From the NCBI RefSeq assembly GCF_019393635.1, contig NC_057863.1, positions 37,984,857 through 38,048,856 on the forward strand: DNA of 64,000 nt, in the 5' to 3' direction. The translations under genes and the position numbers were made by a program. This document shows positions 33,225-44,594 of this stretch, one piece after another; positions within the stretch are counted from its first letter, which is position 1, and each line of letters begins with the position of its first letter. The notes under the pieces were generated by a model. It saw nothing but the letters and a program-made list of their open reading frames with translations. It was not told the DNA's origin and did not search any database. The DNA comes from Dromiciops gliroides (taxonomy: Eukaryota > Chordata > Mammalia > Microbiotheria > Microbiotheriidae).

Positions 33225-33705
33225 ATATGACATTTTTTATTATAAGTTAATTATTAATAAATATATGTTTATATACAGACATATATGCATGTATGTGTGT
33301 ATGTATATACATATACATACATGCATATATATGTATATCTATAATCAGGGTGCCAAGAACAAATACTCACTTTCAAATATGAAAACAGATAAAGCCAAAG
33401 TAAAATATAATACCATCGGACAAAGCTTAACTTGATACCTCAACACAATAAAACTAAAAGATGAAACCTAATATAAACTTTTACCACCTAAAATCTAGAA
33501 ACATAAAATAAAATATTTTGAATAAGCTGAAAAAACATAAAATGCACAATAAGAAATAAAATGAAATTATGAATTAACATATAAAGTCAGTATTGAAGCA
33601 TTGAAATAATGAAAGGTTAAACAGTAGAAAGTGATCATATAAAACACAATATAGCCTATAAAATGAAACATAAACCACAATTTTAAAAATCCTAGAGGTG
33701 TGTTA
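33225..33705. other. AT-rich stretch, no gene seen
   Basis: TATG/TGTA repeats (33250-33345), then about 350 bp of strongly A-rich sequence with 'aataaaat' words. No family is identifiable. Confidence 0.45.
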
Positions 33706-33723
33706 TATTAGAAAGAACACTGA

Positions 33724-33974
<251 letters not shown>

Positions 33975-33984
33975 ACACTGAAAT

Positions 33985-34770
33985 TAGAAGACATGAATTG
34001 GGATGCAGGTTCTTCAGCATCTTATCAGTGTAAGCAACTCAACTTTGTGCCTCAGTCTCCCCTTTTGTAAAAAGCAGAGTGTAGACTAACTGAGCTCCAA
34101 AGTTCCAAGCTGATGATCCCAAGCCAAACTAGCAGAGAGCCTTTTTGTGATTGGAGAGAGAACCTCTTCAAAGTTCCTAAGCTTTTATTGCAGGTTAAGA
34201 AAGGAAGTACGGTCTGGTTTAGAGCAACGAGGTTGAAAAGGCAAACTAAGGACTTGCCTTTAATTAGCTCCAAAAGTTCAGACTGCCTGTAGCTGAAACC
34301 AAGAATGCCTAGCTGGCCACAGAGAGAGAAACTCCCCAAGGGGGTGCTTTGAAGCTGAGCAAGTCGGCAGATCCAGGACCAACCACAGGGAAAGGCTTTG
34401 GACTCCAAGCTAAGATTCAGAGTGAGTGGATAAAAGAAAAATTGTGAAAGAAAAATATCCAGTGATCCCTAGGTGTTCTTTCTTTAGTAAGCTTGCTATC
34501 CTGGAATGATCTGTTTTACTGAGTAAAGGTGTTTTAGTTTGGGTTACATTCTTGGTAATAACATAAAGGAAACATTCTTGTCTCAGCAACAGTGGAAGGG
34601 ATATGAGCTTATGAGTCCTTATATCTGCTTCTCCCATCCATGCTCTATGACTTGTTGGCCAGGGAGTACTTCCTATCTCTTGGCTTCAGTTTCTCTTTCT
34701 ACCAAGGGGAAGGGTAGTTGAATTAGACAATCCCTAAGGTGCCTTCCTAATTCCAGTTCTTTGAGATCTT
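33985..34770 (+). repeat. MIR halves flanking an unassigned insert
   Basis: 33985-34110 holds the MIR middle ('aactcaactttgtgcctcagtctcccc', 'taaaaagcagagtgtagac'). 34620-34770 holds another MIR 3' half ('tttctctttctaccaaggggaagg', 'gccttcctaattcc'). They may be two separate MIRs. Confidence 0.5.
34111..34615. other. unassigned block between MIR pieces
   Basis: About 500 bp with no LINE, SINE or LTR signature that I recognise. The minus frame at 34052-34408 (118 codons, 'CSWIC' type text) crosses it but matches nothing known. Confidence 0.35.
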
Positions 34771-35715
34771 CCTCCAAAGCACCCTAAAGTTTGGACTGTG
34801 ACATATACTGCTCTCTGGTGTCAGTGTACCTACATTATAGGTTGAGGACTGTTTTTGAGAGGTGTAGACACCCTTTTTGAATACTGAATCTACAAACATA
34901 TGGGATAAACTGACGCAAAATGTCATAAATGGAAGGAAATGTAAAAGTCCATCGAAGATATGAGGAAGACTTAGGGAAAAAAAGAAATAGGCAAAATTTG
35001 TCTTCAGAGTCTTTTTTCTTTCAGGTTCCCAGAAGTTCAATACTTTCAGCCTTCTCCATCAATGTCTAGTCATCTTCAATTGAATCTATTCCTTTAGAGT
35101 CCTTTATGCTATTGATAAAATCCAACAATTTCTAGGATTTGAAATAGGAGTGACCCTTAGAGAACATCTAGTTGGCCACCTTCCTCACTTAGGGAGCCTG
35201 AGATCTGACAATGTAGTCCTCCGACTCCAAAGGCATAGCTCCTACTATTCATTCTGTCCTGGTTCTCCCATCTAATTCTTGGGTTAAGAAATGGGAACCA
35301 ACTCAGAGCTATTACCAATGGAAGCAGCTACCTTATGATGTGACAATTCAATCTCCCTTCAGCTAAATGTGTTGAATTAGAGGCTGTATGGTCATTCTAT
35401 ACTGAGGAAGACATTCTTGTATTATTTAAGGGATTGGAATTCATGAGGGTTAGAGTTTTCAGTGTTATTTTTTGTAAGTCTAGATAGTCAATATTTGTTG
35501 AATTAATAAGTGTCATTGAATAACAAAAACAACATAGTAGAGTGGATGGAGAAAGACCTAAATATAAGACTTGCTCTTGACATACACATATAAGTATGTA
35601 AATGTATGTATATCCACATGTGTATATTTATGTGTATATATATATATATGTATGCACATGAATGTATTGTACATTTATACACACATGGGTGTATATATGT
35701 ATATTTTATATTAAT
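34771..35715. other. low-repeat stretch with MIR scraps and a TATG tract
   Basis: A weak reverse-MIR near 35130-35240 ('aaataggagtgacccttagagaacatctagttgg') and a TATG/TGTA simple repeat at 35580-35710. No coding signal. Confidence 0.4.
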
Positions 35716-35726
35716 AATGGCTATGT

Positions 35727-35876
35727 AGGGCAGCTAGGTGGCACAGTGGATAGAGCACCGGCCCTGGAGTGAGGAGGATGTGAGTTCAAATCCGGCCTCA
35801 GACACTTAACACTTAACTAGCTGTGTGACCCTAGGCAAGTCACTTAACCCCAATTGCCTCACCAAAAAAAAAAAAA
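35727..35876 (+). mobile_element. CORE-SINE
   Basis: A full-length 'cttaacactt..ccccaattgcctcacc' type copy. The perfect 11-bp TSD is AATGGCTATGT at 35716-35726 and 35877-35887. Confidence 0.93.
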
Positions 35877-36058
35877 AATGGCTATGTGACTCAGGGCAAA
35901 TCACTTAATCGCTCAGTGACTTAAGAGATACTATAAACTATAAATTGTCAACAAATTACTAATCTATAGTCATTTATGAACTTTTCACAGGGTAAATTTC
36001 CTTCACTGATGATCTCAGGCTCAGACCAAAAGCAAATTTAAAATAAAAAATCAAACAG

Positions 36059-36218
36059 GTGCAGCTAGGTGGCGCAGTGGATAGAGCACCGGCCCTGCAT
36101 TCAGGAGGATATGAGTTCAAATCTGGCCTCAGACACTTAACACTTACTAGCTGTGTGACCCTGGGCAAGTCACTTTACCCCAATTGCCTCACCAAAAAAA
36201 AAACAAAAAACAACCCTC
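36059..36218 (+). mobile_element. CORE-SINE, 'GGTGGCGCAG' head
   Basis: A full-length copy with the unmutated head 'gcagctaggtggcgcagtgg'. The tail is A-rich with AAAC units. No clean TSD is found, possibly because both flanks are A-rich. Confidence 0.9.
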
Positions 36219-36575
36219 AAACAAACAAATCTGACATTCATAAGTTGTTGTGTTTCGTTTGTTTTTTTTTCTCAGTTGGTACTTTGCATCAACAGGAGAC
36301 ATAGTTCTTTGAATCACAGAAGTGACTTTCATTGTGGGGGTTTAAAACATGTTGGCAGATTCATGGGAGAGAGATTTGGGGATTGGTGATCCTCTTGGAG
36401 ATTCAACATTACCCCCACTTAGTTGCTGCCTCTGCTACCTACATCTCCACATATTGTCATTCACACAGAGGCCCTGACCAGACCCCTATACATATTAAGT
36501 ATTCACTGCTGAGAAGCTAGATTGCAAAGGGTAGGTAATGAGTTGGTTTGGTCATCACAGCAAGGAACACAAAGG
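36219..36575. other. unassigned, no gene seen
   Basis: Ordinary unique-looking sequence with no repeat signature. Confidence 0.35.
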
Positions 36576-36579
36576 AAAA

Positions 36580-36715
36580 AGCCCGAGTTCTGACTTCAAA
36601 AGCTCTGGGATCACATTGCATCTCTGACCCTAAATCCTTTTTCTCACTTGTAAAATGAAAAGGTTAGTGTAGATGGCCTTTGAGGTCCTTGCAAGTCCTG
36701 GATTTATGAGCTCTT
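36580..36715 (+). repeat. MIR
   Basis: 'cgagttctgacttcaaaagctctgg', 'tctcacttgtaaaatgaaaagg' and 'tttgaggtccttgcaagtcc'. Confidence 0.7.
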
Positions 36716-36929
36716 AAGTCTGTGTTTATATGGTTCTTGGGCTCAGAAACCTAAGTCACCCAGCAGCACGTAGCATCTAACTCATCCATGCCTAATAGTG
36801 GTATTATCCTATAAGAACCCAGTCTGTATTCACTCATCACCTTTCTGTGTGACTAAAGTAAGATCAAAACCATCTTGTTTTCCTTTCAAAATCAACTTGC
36901 TTTCCTTTGGATGCTCTTAGACACAGTCA

Positions 36930-37075
36930 ATAGATCAGTTAGTCAATAAATATTTATTAAAAGGTTATTATGTGCTAAACACTGTGCTAAGCACTGTGAG
37001 TACACAATCAAGCAGAGAAAAGACAATTCCATCCATCAAAGAGCTTACATTCTAATGAGGTAAGACAACTTAGAA
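36930..37075 (-). repeat. L2 3' end, antisense
   Basis: 'caataaatatttattaaaaggttattatgtgct', 'aaacactgtgctaagcactg' and 'aaagagcttacattctaatgagg'. Confidence 0.8.
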
Positions 37076-37119
37076 AAAAAAGGTGTTTAAAGGGGAGGGA
37101 GAAGGTATTTGGCATGGGA

Positions 37120-37390
37120 CCATGGTAGAGAAAATCCTCTGGAGCTAAGTCAACTATGCAGCCTGAAGAGGAGTGAAGACACCTAAAACTGGAGGGTCTG
37201 AGAAGAACCAGCCAATGAGAAGGCAGGTCTCGGGAATGGAGGGTATTTCCAATGTGAGAAGTAGTCCAGGGATGGGGTGAATTTCCAGGGTGAAGTAGTT
37301 TCTATGACATTGTAGAGAAAGTGTTGTGGAGATGATTCAGCAGTGCAACCTGGAGAGGAATAATGACCAAGTATTGAAGATTCTAAACTT
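37120..37390. repeat. degenerate internal tandem repetition
   Basis: 'ggtagagaaaatcctctggag..cagcctgaagaggag' (from 37124) recurs as 'tgtagagaaagtgttgtggag..caacctggagaggaa' (from 37312), a spacing of about 188 bp. A shorter pair, 'ggaatggagggtatttcca' (37233) and 'gggatggggtgaatttcca' (37269), repeats at about 36 bp. It does not match a family I know. Confidence 0.5.
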
Positions 37391-37599
37391 TGGGGGCCCC
37401 TCACCGTCCTCTCAGGATTCCCCTTTGACTGATCTTCTGTACCACAGGGTTAGCATGGTAGTGTGAGGAAATAGATCCAGGTGAGAAGACTTAAATAGCC
37501 ATATCTGCCTGCAGCTGTTCTCCACTTAGATTCCTTCTCTTTGACAGCCCCCACTTCCCTTGGTTCTCTTCAGACACTGGAAATGGCTCCATCTTGCCA

Positions 37600-37760
37600 A
37601 CACCATTGGATAATAATAATCATAGTAATCATTCCCATTTCTATAGTCCTTGAAGAGCTACAAATCACTCTGCAAGGCAGATAGTGCAAGTATTATTATA
37701 CCCATTTTCCAGACAGGAGAATCAGAGAAATTAAGTGACTTGGTTTCACAGGTGATTCTC
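37600..37760 (-). repeat. MIR, antisense
   Basis: 'ttcccatttctatagtcctt', 'acccattttccagacaggagaatcagag' and 'aagtgacttggtttcacagg'. Confidence 0.7.
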
Positions 37761-38294
37761 TAAACTACAATTCTACTGATTCATAGGTTGCCCATATAAC
37801 TGTATGTTATAATGGGGCAAAAAACATTTTTACATCCGCTTAATATTTCCAATGTGGATGGTCTGTTCAAATACTGGGAGGCTCTGTAAGGATCTGGGGT
37901 TTGATGTAACCCATTTAATGTCATTCTCAGACAGGAATATCCAAAAGATCTTACCATGCCCAAGGAAAAGGGCAAGCCTCAGACTCAGGAAGGCCTGATA
38001 AATACTGGCCTTGCAAACCTGGGCAGGTTACTTAACCTCTAAGTGGCCCAGGCAAGAATATTTTATGTATCAAAGATCTGTGTAGATAGAACAAGGCCCT
38101 CAGTGGGATAGAGCAAAGAAATAAGCAGTCTGGTAAGATAATGAGGGAGACAATATTATTTAAAATGCATAATTTTGAGAGTTAAGAAGAGAAATAATTT
38201 TTTGGTTGGAGAGGAGCAGGATTCAGGAAGGACTTTTTGAAAGAGATGAGCACTATAACTAAGCATGCTTTTAAAGGAAGGGAGGAAAGAGGGA
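37761..38294. other. low-repeat stretch with a MIR fragment
   Basis: A MIR core scrap at about 37980-38060 ('ctgggcaggttacttaacctctaagtgg'). The rest is unassigned; it ends in a GGAA-rich patch. Confidence 0.4.
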
Positions 38295-38309
38295 AGGAAG
38301 AAAGAGAGG

Positions 38310-38425
38310 GAGGGAGGAAACAAACACTTATTAAGCACCTACTGTGTTCCACACATCCAGGCATTGTGCTAAGTACTTTACAAATATTATCTTATTTGGT
38401 TCTCACTATTACCCCAGGAGGTAGG
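38310..38425 (-). repeat. MIR/L2-type antisense fragment
   Basis: 'aaacacttattaagcacctactgtgttcc', 'cattgtgctaagtactttacaaatattatc' and 'tctcactattaccccaggaggtag'. Confidence 0.7.
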
Positions 38426-38510
38426 AGAGAGACAGAGACAGACAGATACAGAGAGACAGAGATACAGAGACAGTGAGAAACAGAAACAAAGACACAGACA
38501 GACAAATAGA
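38425..38510. repeat. GACA/GAGA-rich simple repeat
   Basis: An imperfect 'gagacagagacagacagata' series. Confidence 0.85.
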
Positions 38511-38652
38511 GTGTGGAGGCATTTTACAATTAGCAAATAGCATGAGCTAAGAGATATCAATCAGTTTGTGCCTGGTGGTACTGGGGCTCAGTCTAGCCAC
38601 ACACAATGAAGCCAGGGATTTAACCAGAAATAAAAGGTAGAAATGTAATTTC

Positions 38653-38783
38653 TTTTCTTTTTTTTTTTTCTGGGGCAATGGGGGTTAAGTGACTTGCCCA
38701 GGGTCACACAGCTAGTAAGTGTCAAGTGTCTGAGGCCGGATTTGAACTCAGGTACTCCTGAATCCAGGGCCGGTGCTTTATCC
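38653..38783 (-). mobile_element. 5'-truncated CORE-SINE, minus strand
   Basis: Ends at 'ggtgctttatcc', missing the first roughly 22 nt (tRNA head). The perfect 14-bp TSD AGAAATGTAATTTC (38639-38652 and 38784-38797) shows truncation at insertion. The breakpoint is the same family position as in the copy at 4888. Confidence 0.93.
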
Positions 38784-38839
38784 AGAAATGTAATTTCAAT
38801 CAATCTGATGGACTGATCCAAAACATTTTCATCTTCATA

Positions 38840-38990
38840 AGATCAGAGTCCAATCCCCTCATTTGAAGAACAAGGAAACTGAGAGTAACATGGGTTAAGT
38901 GACTTACTCAGGTTGATACACCTAGTGAGTGACTGGCCAGTTTGAGCTCAGGTGCAAACTGAACACTCTACTCATTGCAACCACATAGAC
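38840..38990 (-). repeat. MIR, antisense
   Basis: 'cagagtccaatcccctcatttg', 'aaggaaactgagag', 'taagtgacttactcagg' and 'tttgagctcaggtgc'. Confidence 0.7.
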
Positions 38991-39389
38991 AGCTCATGTG
39001 GGTTCCTTAGTTAAATGTAGGGAGGACACTATGTCACGTTTACCTCTATCTTATAATAGCACATGCATCTGCATATTGTGTGTGGTTTTCATGATGTTTC
39101 TATCCAATCGAACAAAAGATTAAAAAAAAATAAAACAAAGCAACAGAAAACAACAGAAACCGAGCATTGAGCACAGTTGCTCCCTCTATCAAATGTCCCA
39201 TTTCTAATAATAGTATTTCATTAAGAAGAAGCAAACTGACCCTTAGTCTCAGGCAGACTGTTAAAGTGTTCAGCCATGTTAGATACATAGTGAGCCAAAA
39301 TTGAAAAATCATTCCCAATTACACCAGTCTGTGCAAATGGGCAGACCTCTTGCTCCCAATGCTTTCTCAAAGTTAAGGTCTATATGAGG
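38991..39389. other. unassigned, no gene seen
   Basis: No repeat signature recognised apart from a short A-rich run at 39120-39150. Confidence 0.35.
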
Positions 39390-39930
39390 GAAATCACAAG
39401 ACCATGGTTACTGCTCTGCCCTGGGCACACTACATCTGGGGTACTCTGTTCACTTGGTGCCCCACTTCTGGAAGGATGCTAATAAACTGGAGAGGGTCAA
39501 GAGAAGGAAAACCAAGATGGGGAAAGGAGGGTTTGGAGTCCTTTGAAGGAGCTGTGCATGAAAAGGCCAGAAAAGAGAGTACTTAGGAAGGAACAGGGTA
39601 TCTGTCTACATATAATGGAAGGACTTCCTTGTTGAAAAGGGGTTAGCCTTGGTTTGCTTGGCCCCAGAGTGTAGAACTAGAAGTAACACATGGAAGTCAT
39701 AGAGAGGCAAATTTAGGCTCAATGTCAGGAAAATCCTTAATCATGGGAGTTGTCCAAAAGTGGGATGAGCTGTTTGGGGAGGTAGTGAACTCCCACTCAC
39801 TGGAGGTCTCCCAGGAAGGGTTAGATGGCTTTTCCTCTGGTATATCACACAGAGATTTCTTGCTCTGGTGCAGCTTTGACCAGATGCCCCTGAGATTCCT
39901 TCCAAATTGGAGACTGTGATTCTGTGTTTA
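39390..39930 (+). mobile_element. CR1/L3-like 3' region, well preserved
   Basis: 'ctgctctgccctgggcacactacatctgg', 'tactctgttcacttggtgccccactt', 'ctggagagggtcaagagaagg', 'ttggccccagagtgtagaactag', 'gaggcaaatttaggctcaatgt', 'tccaaaagtgggatgagctg' and 'cactcactggaggtctcc', ending at 'gattctgtg'. It is the clearest of eight L3 copies here. Confidence 0.82.
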
Positions 39931-40029
39931 TCACGATTGTATCCCACACTTTTCCCATAAATTATATCCACATAGCTTTCCGTATTTTCTTTTAAATTCA
40001 TGGAATAAAGCAAACATCTCCATAACATA

Positions 40030-40175
40030 GCATAATTTTTTTTATAATAAACATTTTTATTTAAGGTTTTGAGTTCCAAATTCTCTCTCTCCTTCCCTTC
40101 CTCCCCTCCTCTCTGAGGCAGTAAGCAGATATAGGTTACACATATGCAGTTATGTAAAACATACAATATTTTTAA
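40030..40175 (-). mobile_element. short L1 3' end, antisense
   Basis: 'ttttatttaaggttttgagttccaaattctc', 'ctgaggcagtaagcagatataggtta' and 'gcagttatgtaaaacata' match the antisense L1 3'UTR. Confidence 0.78.
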
Positions 40176-40399
40176 TAACCAGAACTTTCCTAAAAGAATG
40201 CCTTTCCATATTAGATGATAAAATCCCAGTTTTGTACATTGTTTCTCTTAATATAGAGGAATAAACACACCTAAAAAAATGAATAGCAGAGTTCTAAAAT
40301 AAATGCTTGTAGAATTGAACAGAATTGTGTTTGAACTGAAGTCTTTCTATCGATATCAAATGATATTTTTAAAAGTCCTGATCTCAGTACAGGGTGCTC

Positions 40400-40577
40400 T
40401 AGCAGAACAAATACTAATTTTGAAATCAGAATTGGAGTACCAGTTTAATGGGCACTTGGTCATGGTCAAGCTGGTTAATTTTTCAGAGACTCAGTTTCCT
40501 CACTGTAAAATGGGCATAATAATGTGTCTGCCATCTAACTTACAGTGAGGAAAGTGGTACATAAAGGTAGAGTATTG
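40400..40577 (+). repeat. MIR
   Basis: 'attttgaaatcagaattggagtacc', 'gagactcagtttcctcactgtaaaatgggc', with the 3' part running into the SINE. Confidence 0.7.
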
Positions 40578-40722
40578 GGGGCAGCCAGGTGGTGCAGTGG
40601 ATAAAGCCTCAGCCCTGGATTCAGGAGGACCTGAGTTCAAAAGTGGCCTCAGACACTTGAACTTTCTAGCTGTGTGACCCTGGGCAAGTCACTTAACCCT
40701 CATTGCCCTGCAAAAAAACAAT
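40578..40722 (+). mobile_element. CORE-SINE at a MIR 3' end
   Basis: A full-length copy (head 'gggcagccaggtggtgcag') with a short A tail followed by an ATT-rich run. The TSD is not clear. Confidence 0.9.
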
Positions 40723-42005
40723 TAATAAATGTGGGTGGTTATTATTATTATTATTATTAGTGTTAGTAGTATAAAGATTTCCTTCTAATTGTTTCATTTG
40801 ATGGGCTTCAAATAACAAGGGTCCCAGAACAAACATCTAATCTTCTATTATTCTTTTATGCTTAATTTTCTTCAAGCAATTCTTGTATATGTAAATAAAA
40901 TAACTGCTTTTATTTGAGTTGAATAAAAAGAATGAGATACTTCTTTGTCATACATAAGCTCACTGTAATAATTCTTGGCATTATTCTTGCCACTAAAATT
41001 ATCACCGTTACCTGACTTTTATCTTTTTTTGATGAAAATCCTAGCTCATGTTACTATCCTGCTATTAGTCTATTGTATTTAATTCTCTTCAGCATATTAT
41101 AGAGAATATTACAGCTTTTGTATAATGAAGAAAAGAATAGTGATGCAGGCTCATATTGTGGACTCACTTGAAAGTATCTTTGGGACAAGTCCTAAGCAGA
41201 GAGGATATTAGAGATGACATGCAGCTCATCCTGGTTCCACAGAGTTTAATTTTTTTCAACTAAATTTCTACATTTTGCAAACTTTTCATTTCATGTCCCT
41301 TGAAGGTTATGTATGCTCAGTACAGTGACATTACTAAAAACCATATTCTTAGATTCCTGTTGGCAAATGTTATGTCCAGGAAATTGGAGCAGAGGCTCTG
41401 TCCATAGTATTCTCTTATCCAGGTACAGTTGATTTGTAGAATTCTCAAGGATACTTTGGGATTTGAATTGTTATCATGATTGTTATCATCACATAACAGA
41501 GTCAACCTTATATCTCTAGAAGCACAAAGGACTATAGCCCACAGGGGATAAAATGCTTGGAACTCATCAGATGCAGAAATGATTCACAGATGGCATGTCC
41601 TTCCATCTCATGTCACTTCCTGGGCTTCACCAAAGCCTTCAATGGGAATTCTTGGCAGCGCAGAGGCACATTCAGCTCAGCAGAGACATTCCTGCCAATC
41701 CAGAAGGGGCTTGGAAATGAATGATAAGGCCAATCAGGGTAAAGCGGGCATCCTGTCAGCTCCATTCCCAATTCCAGCATTTTGAGGCATGCTATTTGGC
41801 AGGTTAGTATTATTTTAGGCATCCACGATTGAGGCTGCAACAAGGCTCCAGAAAGCTGACATTTCACTGCATTTCCAGGGTTCTTGGGATGCTTTCTCAT
41901 TTCATTAGGTTGCAAGCTGCATAAAAAAACAAACAAACAAACAAAAATTCCCTCTCTAATGGACAGCATTATGGAATTAAAAGGGACCATTCCAATCACA
42001 TTGAA
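40723..42005. other. low-repeat island, no gene seen
   Basis: Apart from an (ATT)n run (40740-40760) I recognise no repeat over about 1.2 kb. The part at 41590-41900 is more GC-balanced ('cattcctgccaatccag', 'gcatgctatttggcagg', 'cacgattgaggctgcaac'). No frame looks coding. Confidence 0.4.
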
Positions 42006-42009
42006 AATT

Positions 42010-42240
42010 AGATGGTGTAGCTACAGTCCTAGACTTGGAATCTCAAAGACCTGAGTTCAAATCCTGCTTCAGACACTGATCATTCTGATCAGGTCACTTA
42101 TTGTCTCTCAGACTCTCAGTTTTCTCATCTTTAAGATGAGGATAATAAAGAAACTTATATCTAGGTTTGTTGTGAGGATCAAATTATATAACATATATAA
42201 CAGCTTCACAAACTTTAAAGTACTATATAGATAGGTGTCA
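42010..42240 (+). repeat. MIR, nearly complete
   Basis: 'atggtgtagctacagtcctagacttgg', 'ttctcatctttaagatgaggataat', 'gttgtgaggatcaaatta' and 'aactttaaagtactatatag'. Confidence 0.82.
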
Positions 42241-42490
42241 TTACTATGATCTCTTTCTACAAAAAGTGGAGGCCAGAGAGGTTGAGTGGTTTGCCCTGTG
42301 TCACAAGCTTGTTAAGAGGCAGAGCACGGTTCAGGACTTGGGTCTCCTGACTCTTGCTCCAACTGTCTTCTCATTACTCCATAGAATCATAGAACATAGA
42401 GCTGGAAGAGACCTTCGAAGTAAACTCATCAAACTCTGTTGTTTTACAGATGAGGAAACTGGAGCTAAGAGAGGTCCATAGGTCACAGGT
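42241..42490 (-). repeat. MIR fragments, antisense
   Basis: 'gccagagaggttgagtggttt' and 'tgtcacaagcttgttaagagg', then a second unit 'cctagagctggaagagacctt'-type text at 42380 and 'ttttacagatgaggaaactgg'. Confidence 0.7.
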
Positions 42491-42659
42491 TAAAAACAAA
42501 ATAGATTAAAAAAATATTTTTAAAAATAGATAAAACCAGCAGCAGACAAAGGGAATCTCAACCATGCTGCTTCTCTGTGGTGTCACTGATAGCAGTACTC
42601 TGGAATGACCTGGTTGGGCGAACATGCAGAAGGGTTTGGCCATGTTTTTGAAACAAAAT

Positions 42660-42735
42660 ATTAATCAATAAATAGGCATTTATTAAATACCTACTATGTG
42701 CTATGCACTAGAGATATACAGACAAAAAATTAGCC
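42660..42735 (-). repeat. L2 3' end fragment, antisense
   Basis: 'aataaataggcatttattaaatacctactatgtgctatgcac'-type text. Confidence 0.7.
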
Positions 42736-42779
42736 CATTTTCTTTTATTCTACCCAGGAGGAAAACATCCCTTATATAC

Positions 42780-43020
42780 CCGTGTATATATACAAAACAT
42801 ATGCTGTATGTATTAGATAGCATAAATGTATATTTATGTCTATTTCTTTATATATCACATATTTATGTATATATTATATAATGTATAATTATATAATATC
42901 ACAGAAATATCTGTATCTGTATCTATCTATCTATATCTATCTCTATCTTTGTCTCTACCTATGTCTATTCATCTGTCTATATCTACATCATCTCTCTATA
43001 TTTCTATATATATATCATAA
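42780..43020. repeat. TATG and ATCT simple repeats
   Basis: TATA/TATG words, then 'tatctatctatctatatctatctc' and diverged ATCT units. Tyr/Ile/Leu-rich open frames here are artefacts. Confidence 0.85.
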
Positions 43021-43139
43021 GTGTAAAGATAACTTTCACCACAGACTGGAAGTCAAGAGGAGACCCAAACAGCAATGGTAAGGTTGGCTGACTTAATCAA
43101 AGGGAAGAAGCCAGAATTCCCCATAACTGTGGATTGATG

Positions 43140-43335
43140 GGAATTGATTACTGATTCTTAGCATCTTAGATGTAGAGCTCAAGTGGACCTTGGAGGTCAC
43201 ATAGGGTAAACCCTAGGTGTTTTCTATATGTGGATACTGAGACCTGGAGAATTTTCATTTATTTCTCAAAGATCACCTGGGTAATAGGTAACAGAAGTAG
43301 GATTTGAAACCTGGCTTTCTGACTCCTTTCACTAT
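43140..43335 (-). repeat. MIR, antisense
   Basis: 'atcttagatgtagagctcaagtggaccttggagg', 'gagacctggagaattttc' and 'gaagtaggatttgaaacctgg'. Confidence 0.7.
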
Positions 43336-43344
43336 ACTACTGAG

Positions 43345-43742
43345 TAAATATTGTTTAAGCACCTACTATGTGCCAGGTACTGTGCTAGGTGAGTTGTAAG
43401 GATAAGAAGCCAATATTAAAACAAGCCCTCTGTCTAGGAGCTCACATTCTTCTGGGTGATATAATGTCTACCCAGATATGTAAATGTAAAATAAATGAAA
43501 AGTAAGTCAAAGTAATTTCAGGAGGGTAAACAGTGGGATGAGGAGAATCAGGAAAGGCCTTATGCAGGAGGTGGTACCAGAGGTGTACTTTGAAGGAAGA
43601 TAGGGATTATAAGACAAAGGAGTGAGGAGCAAGTATGGTCCAGACACCATGGAGGGAGAGAGAGAAGGTATAATGTACAGAGGTCTAGAGGAAGAGATGA
43701 ACTGTTATGCAGGGACCAATTCATCTTAGAAATACTCTTCAC
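43345..43742 (-). repeat. L2 3' region, antisense
   Basis: 'taagcacctactatgtgccaggtac', 'ggagctcacattcttctggg' and 'cttatgcaggaggtggtacc'. Confidence 0.8.
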
Positions 43743-43906
43743 GGGGCAGCTAGGTGGTGCAGTGGATAGAGCACTGGCCCTGGATTCAGGAGGACCTGAG
43801 CTCAGATCTGGCCTCAGACACTTGACACTTACTAGCTGTGTGACCCTGGGCAAGTCACTTAACCCCAACTTCCTCACCAAAAAAAAAAAAAAAAAAGAAA
43901 AAAAAA
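43743..43906 (+). mobile_element. CORE-SINE
   Basis: A full-length copy with a long A tail carrying scattered Gs. The 15-bp TSD with one mismatch is AGAAATACTCTTCAC (43728-43742) and AGAAATATTCTTCAC (43907-43921). Confidence 0.94.
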
Positions 43907-43959
43907 AGAAATATTCTTCACCTGGGTGGGGGTTCTCTCTATCACTGAAATCCAGTTCA

Positions 43960-44490
43960 TATCCTAACTTCCCCCCATTATTTCTAGTTGTGTCCTTTGG
44001 GTCCAAAAAGAAATAAAAATAATATCTCTCCATTGGGACAGCCCCTCAATTACTTGAAGATGGCTATGTGTCACTTAATTCTTTTCTTTTCCCAGTGGAT
44101 CCTTCTCATTCCCTTCAACCTATCATGAATCACCATACCCCTAAGGATTTTTGCCATTCTGGTTCCCTTTCTCTGGATGCTCCCCAGCTTATTTTTACCC
44201 AGTGCGATGGGGGACCACATGGTTTGTTCAGTCATCTCATGTTCTGTGCTCTGACTAGGCCTCACATCATCATCAACACCAACACCAGTGGTAGCATGTT
44301 CATATTCAAAAGGTAATTACAAAGTTCCTTGAAGCCAAAGTATTCCTAAACAAAGGTCTTGGCAAAGAAACTGAAGATCTGCTGGTTTCTACGTTTGTCT
44401 TTTATGATCCCATGGAGTTTCATCTTTGTGACTTTATCAAATTTCATTTTAGATCATTATATTTGTCTTGAGCTTCTTAGATGTTCTTTA
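43960..44490 (-). mobile_element. CR1/L3-like LINE, antisense
   Basis: 'tagttgtgtcctttgggtcc', 'aattacttgaagatggctatgtgtc', 'ccttcaacctatcatgaatc', 'ctctggatgctccccagcttat' and 'gtgactttatcaaatttcat' are the reverse complement of the L3 3' half in order. Confidence 0.78.
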
Positions 44491-44594
44491 AAAAATTTGT
44501 GGTGGAAGGAGGAGCTGGGATGGGGCAGATCCCATTACTGTAGGGAACATCTAGTGAAGAAATTTCCTCGATCAGCTCAAATCAGCAGCTATTT

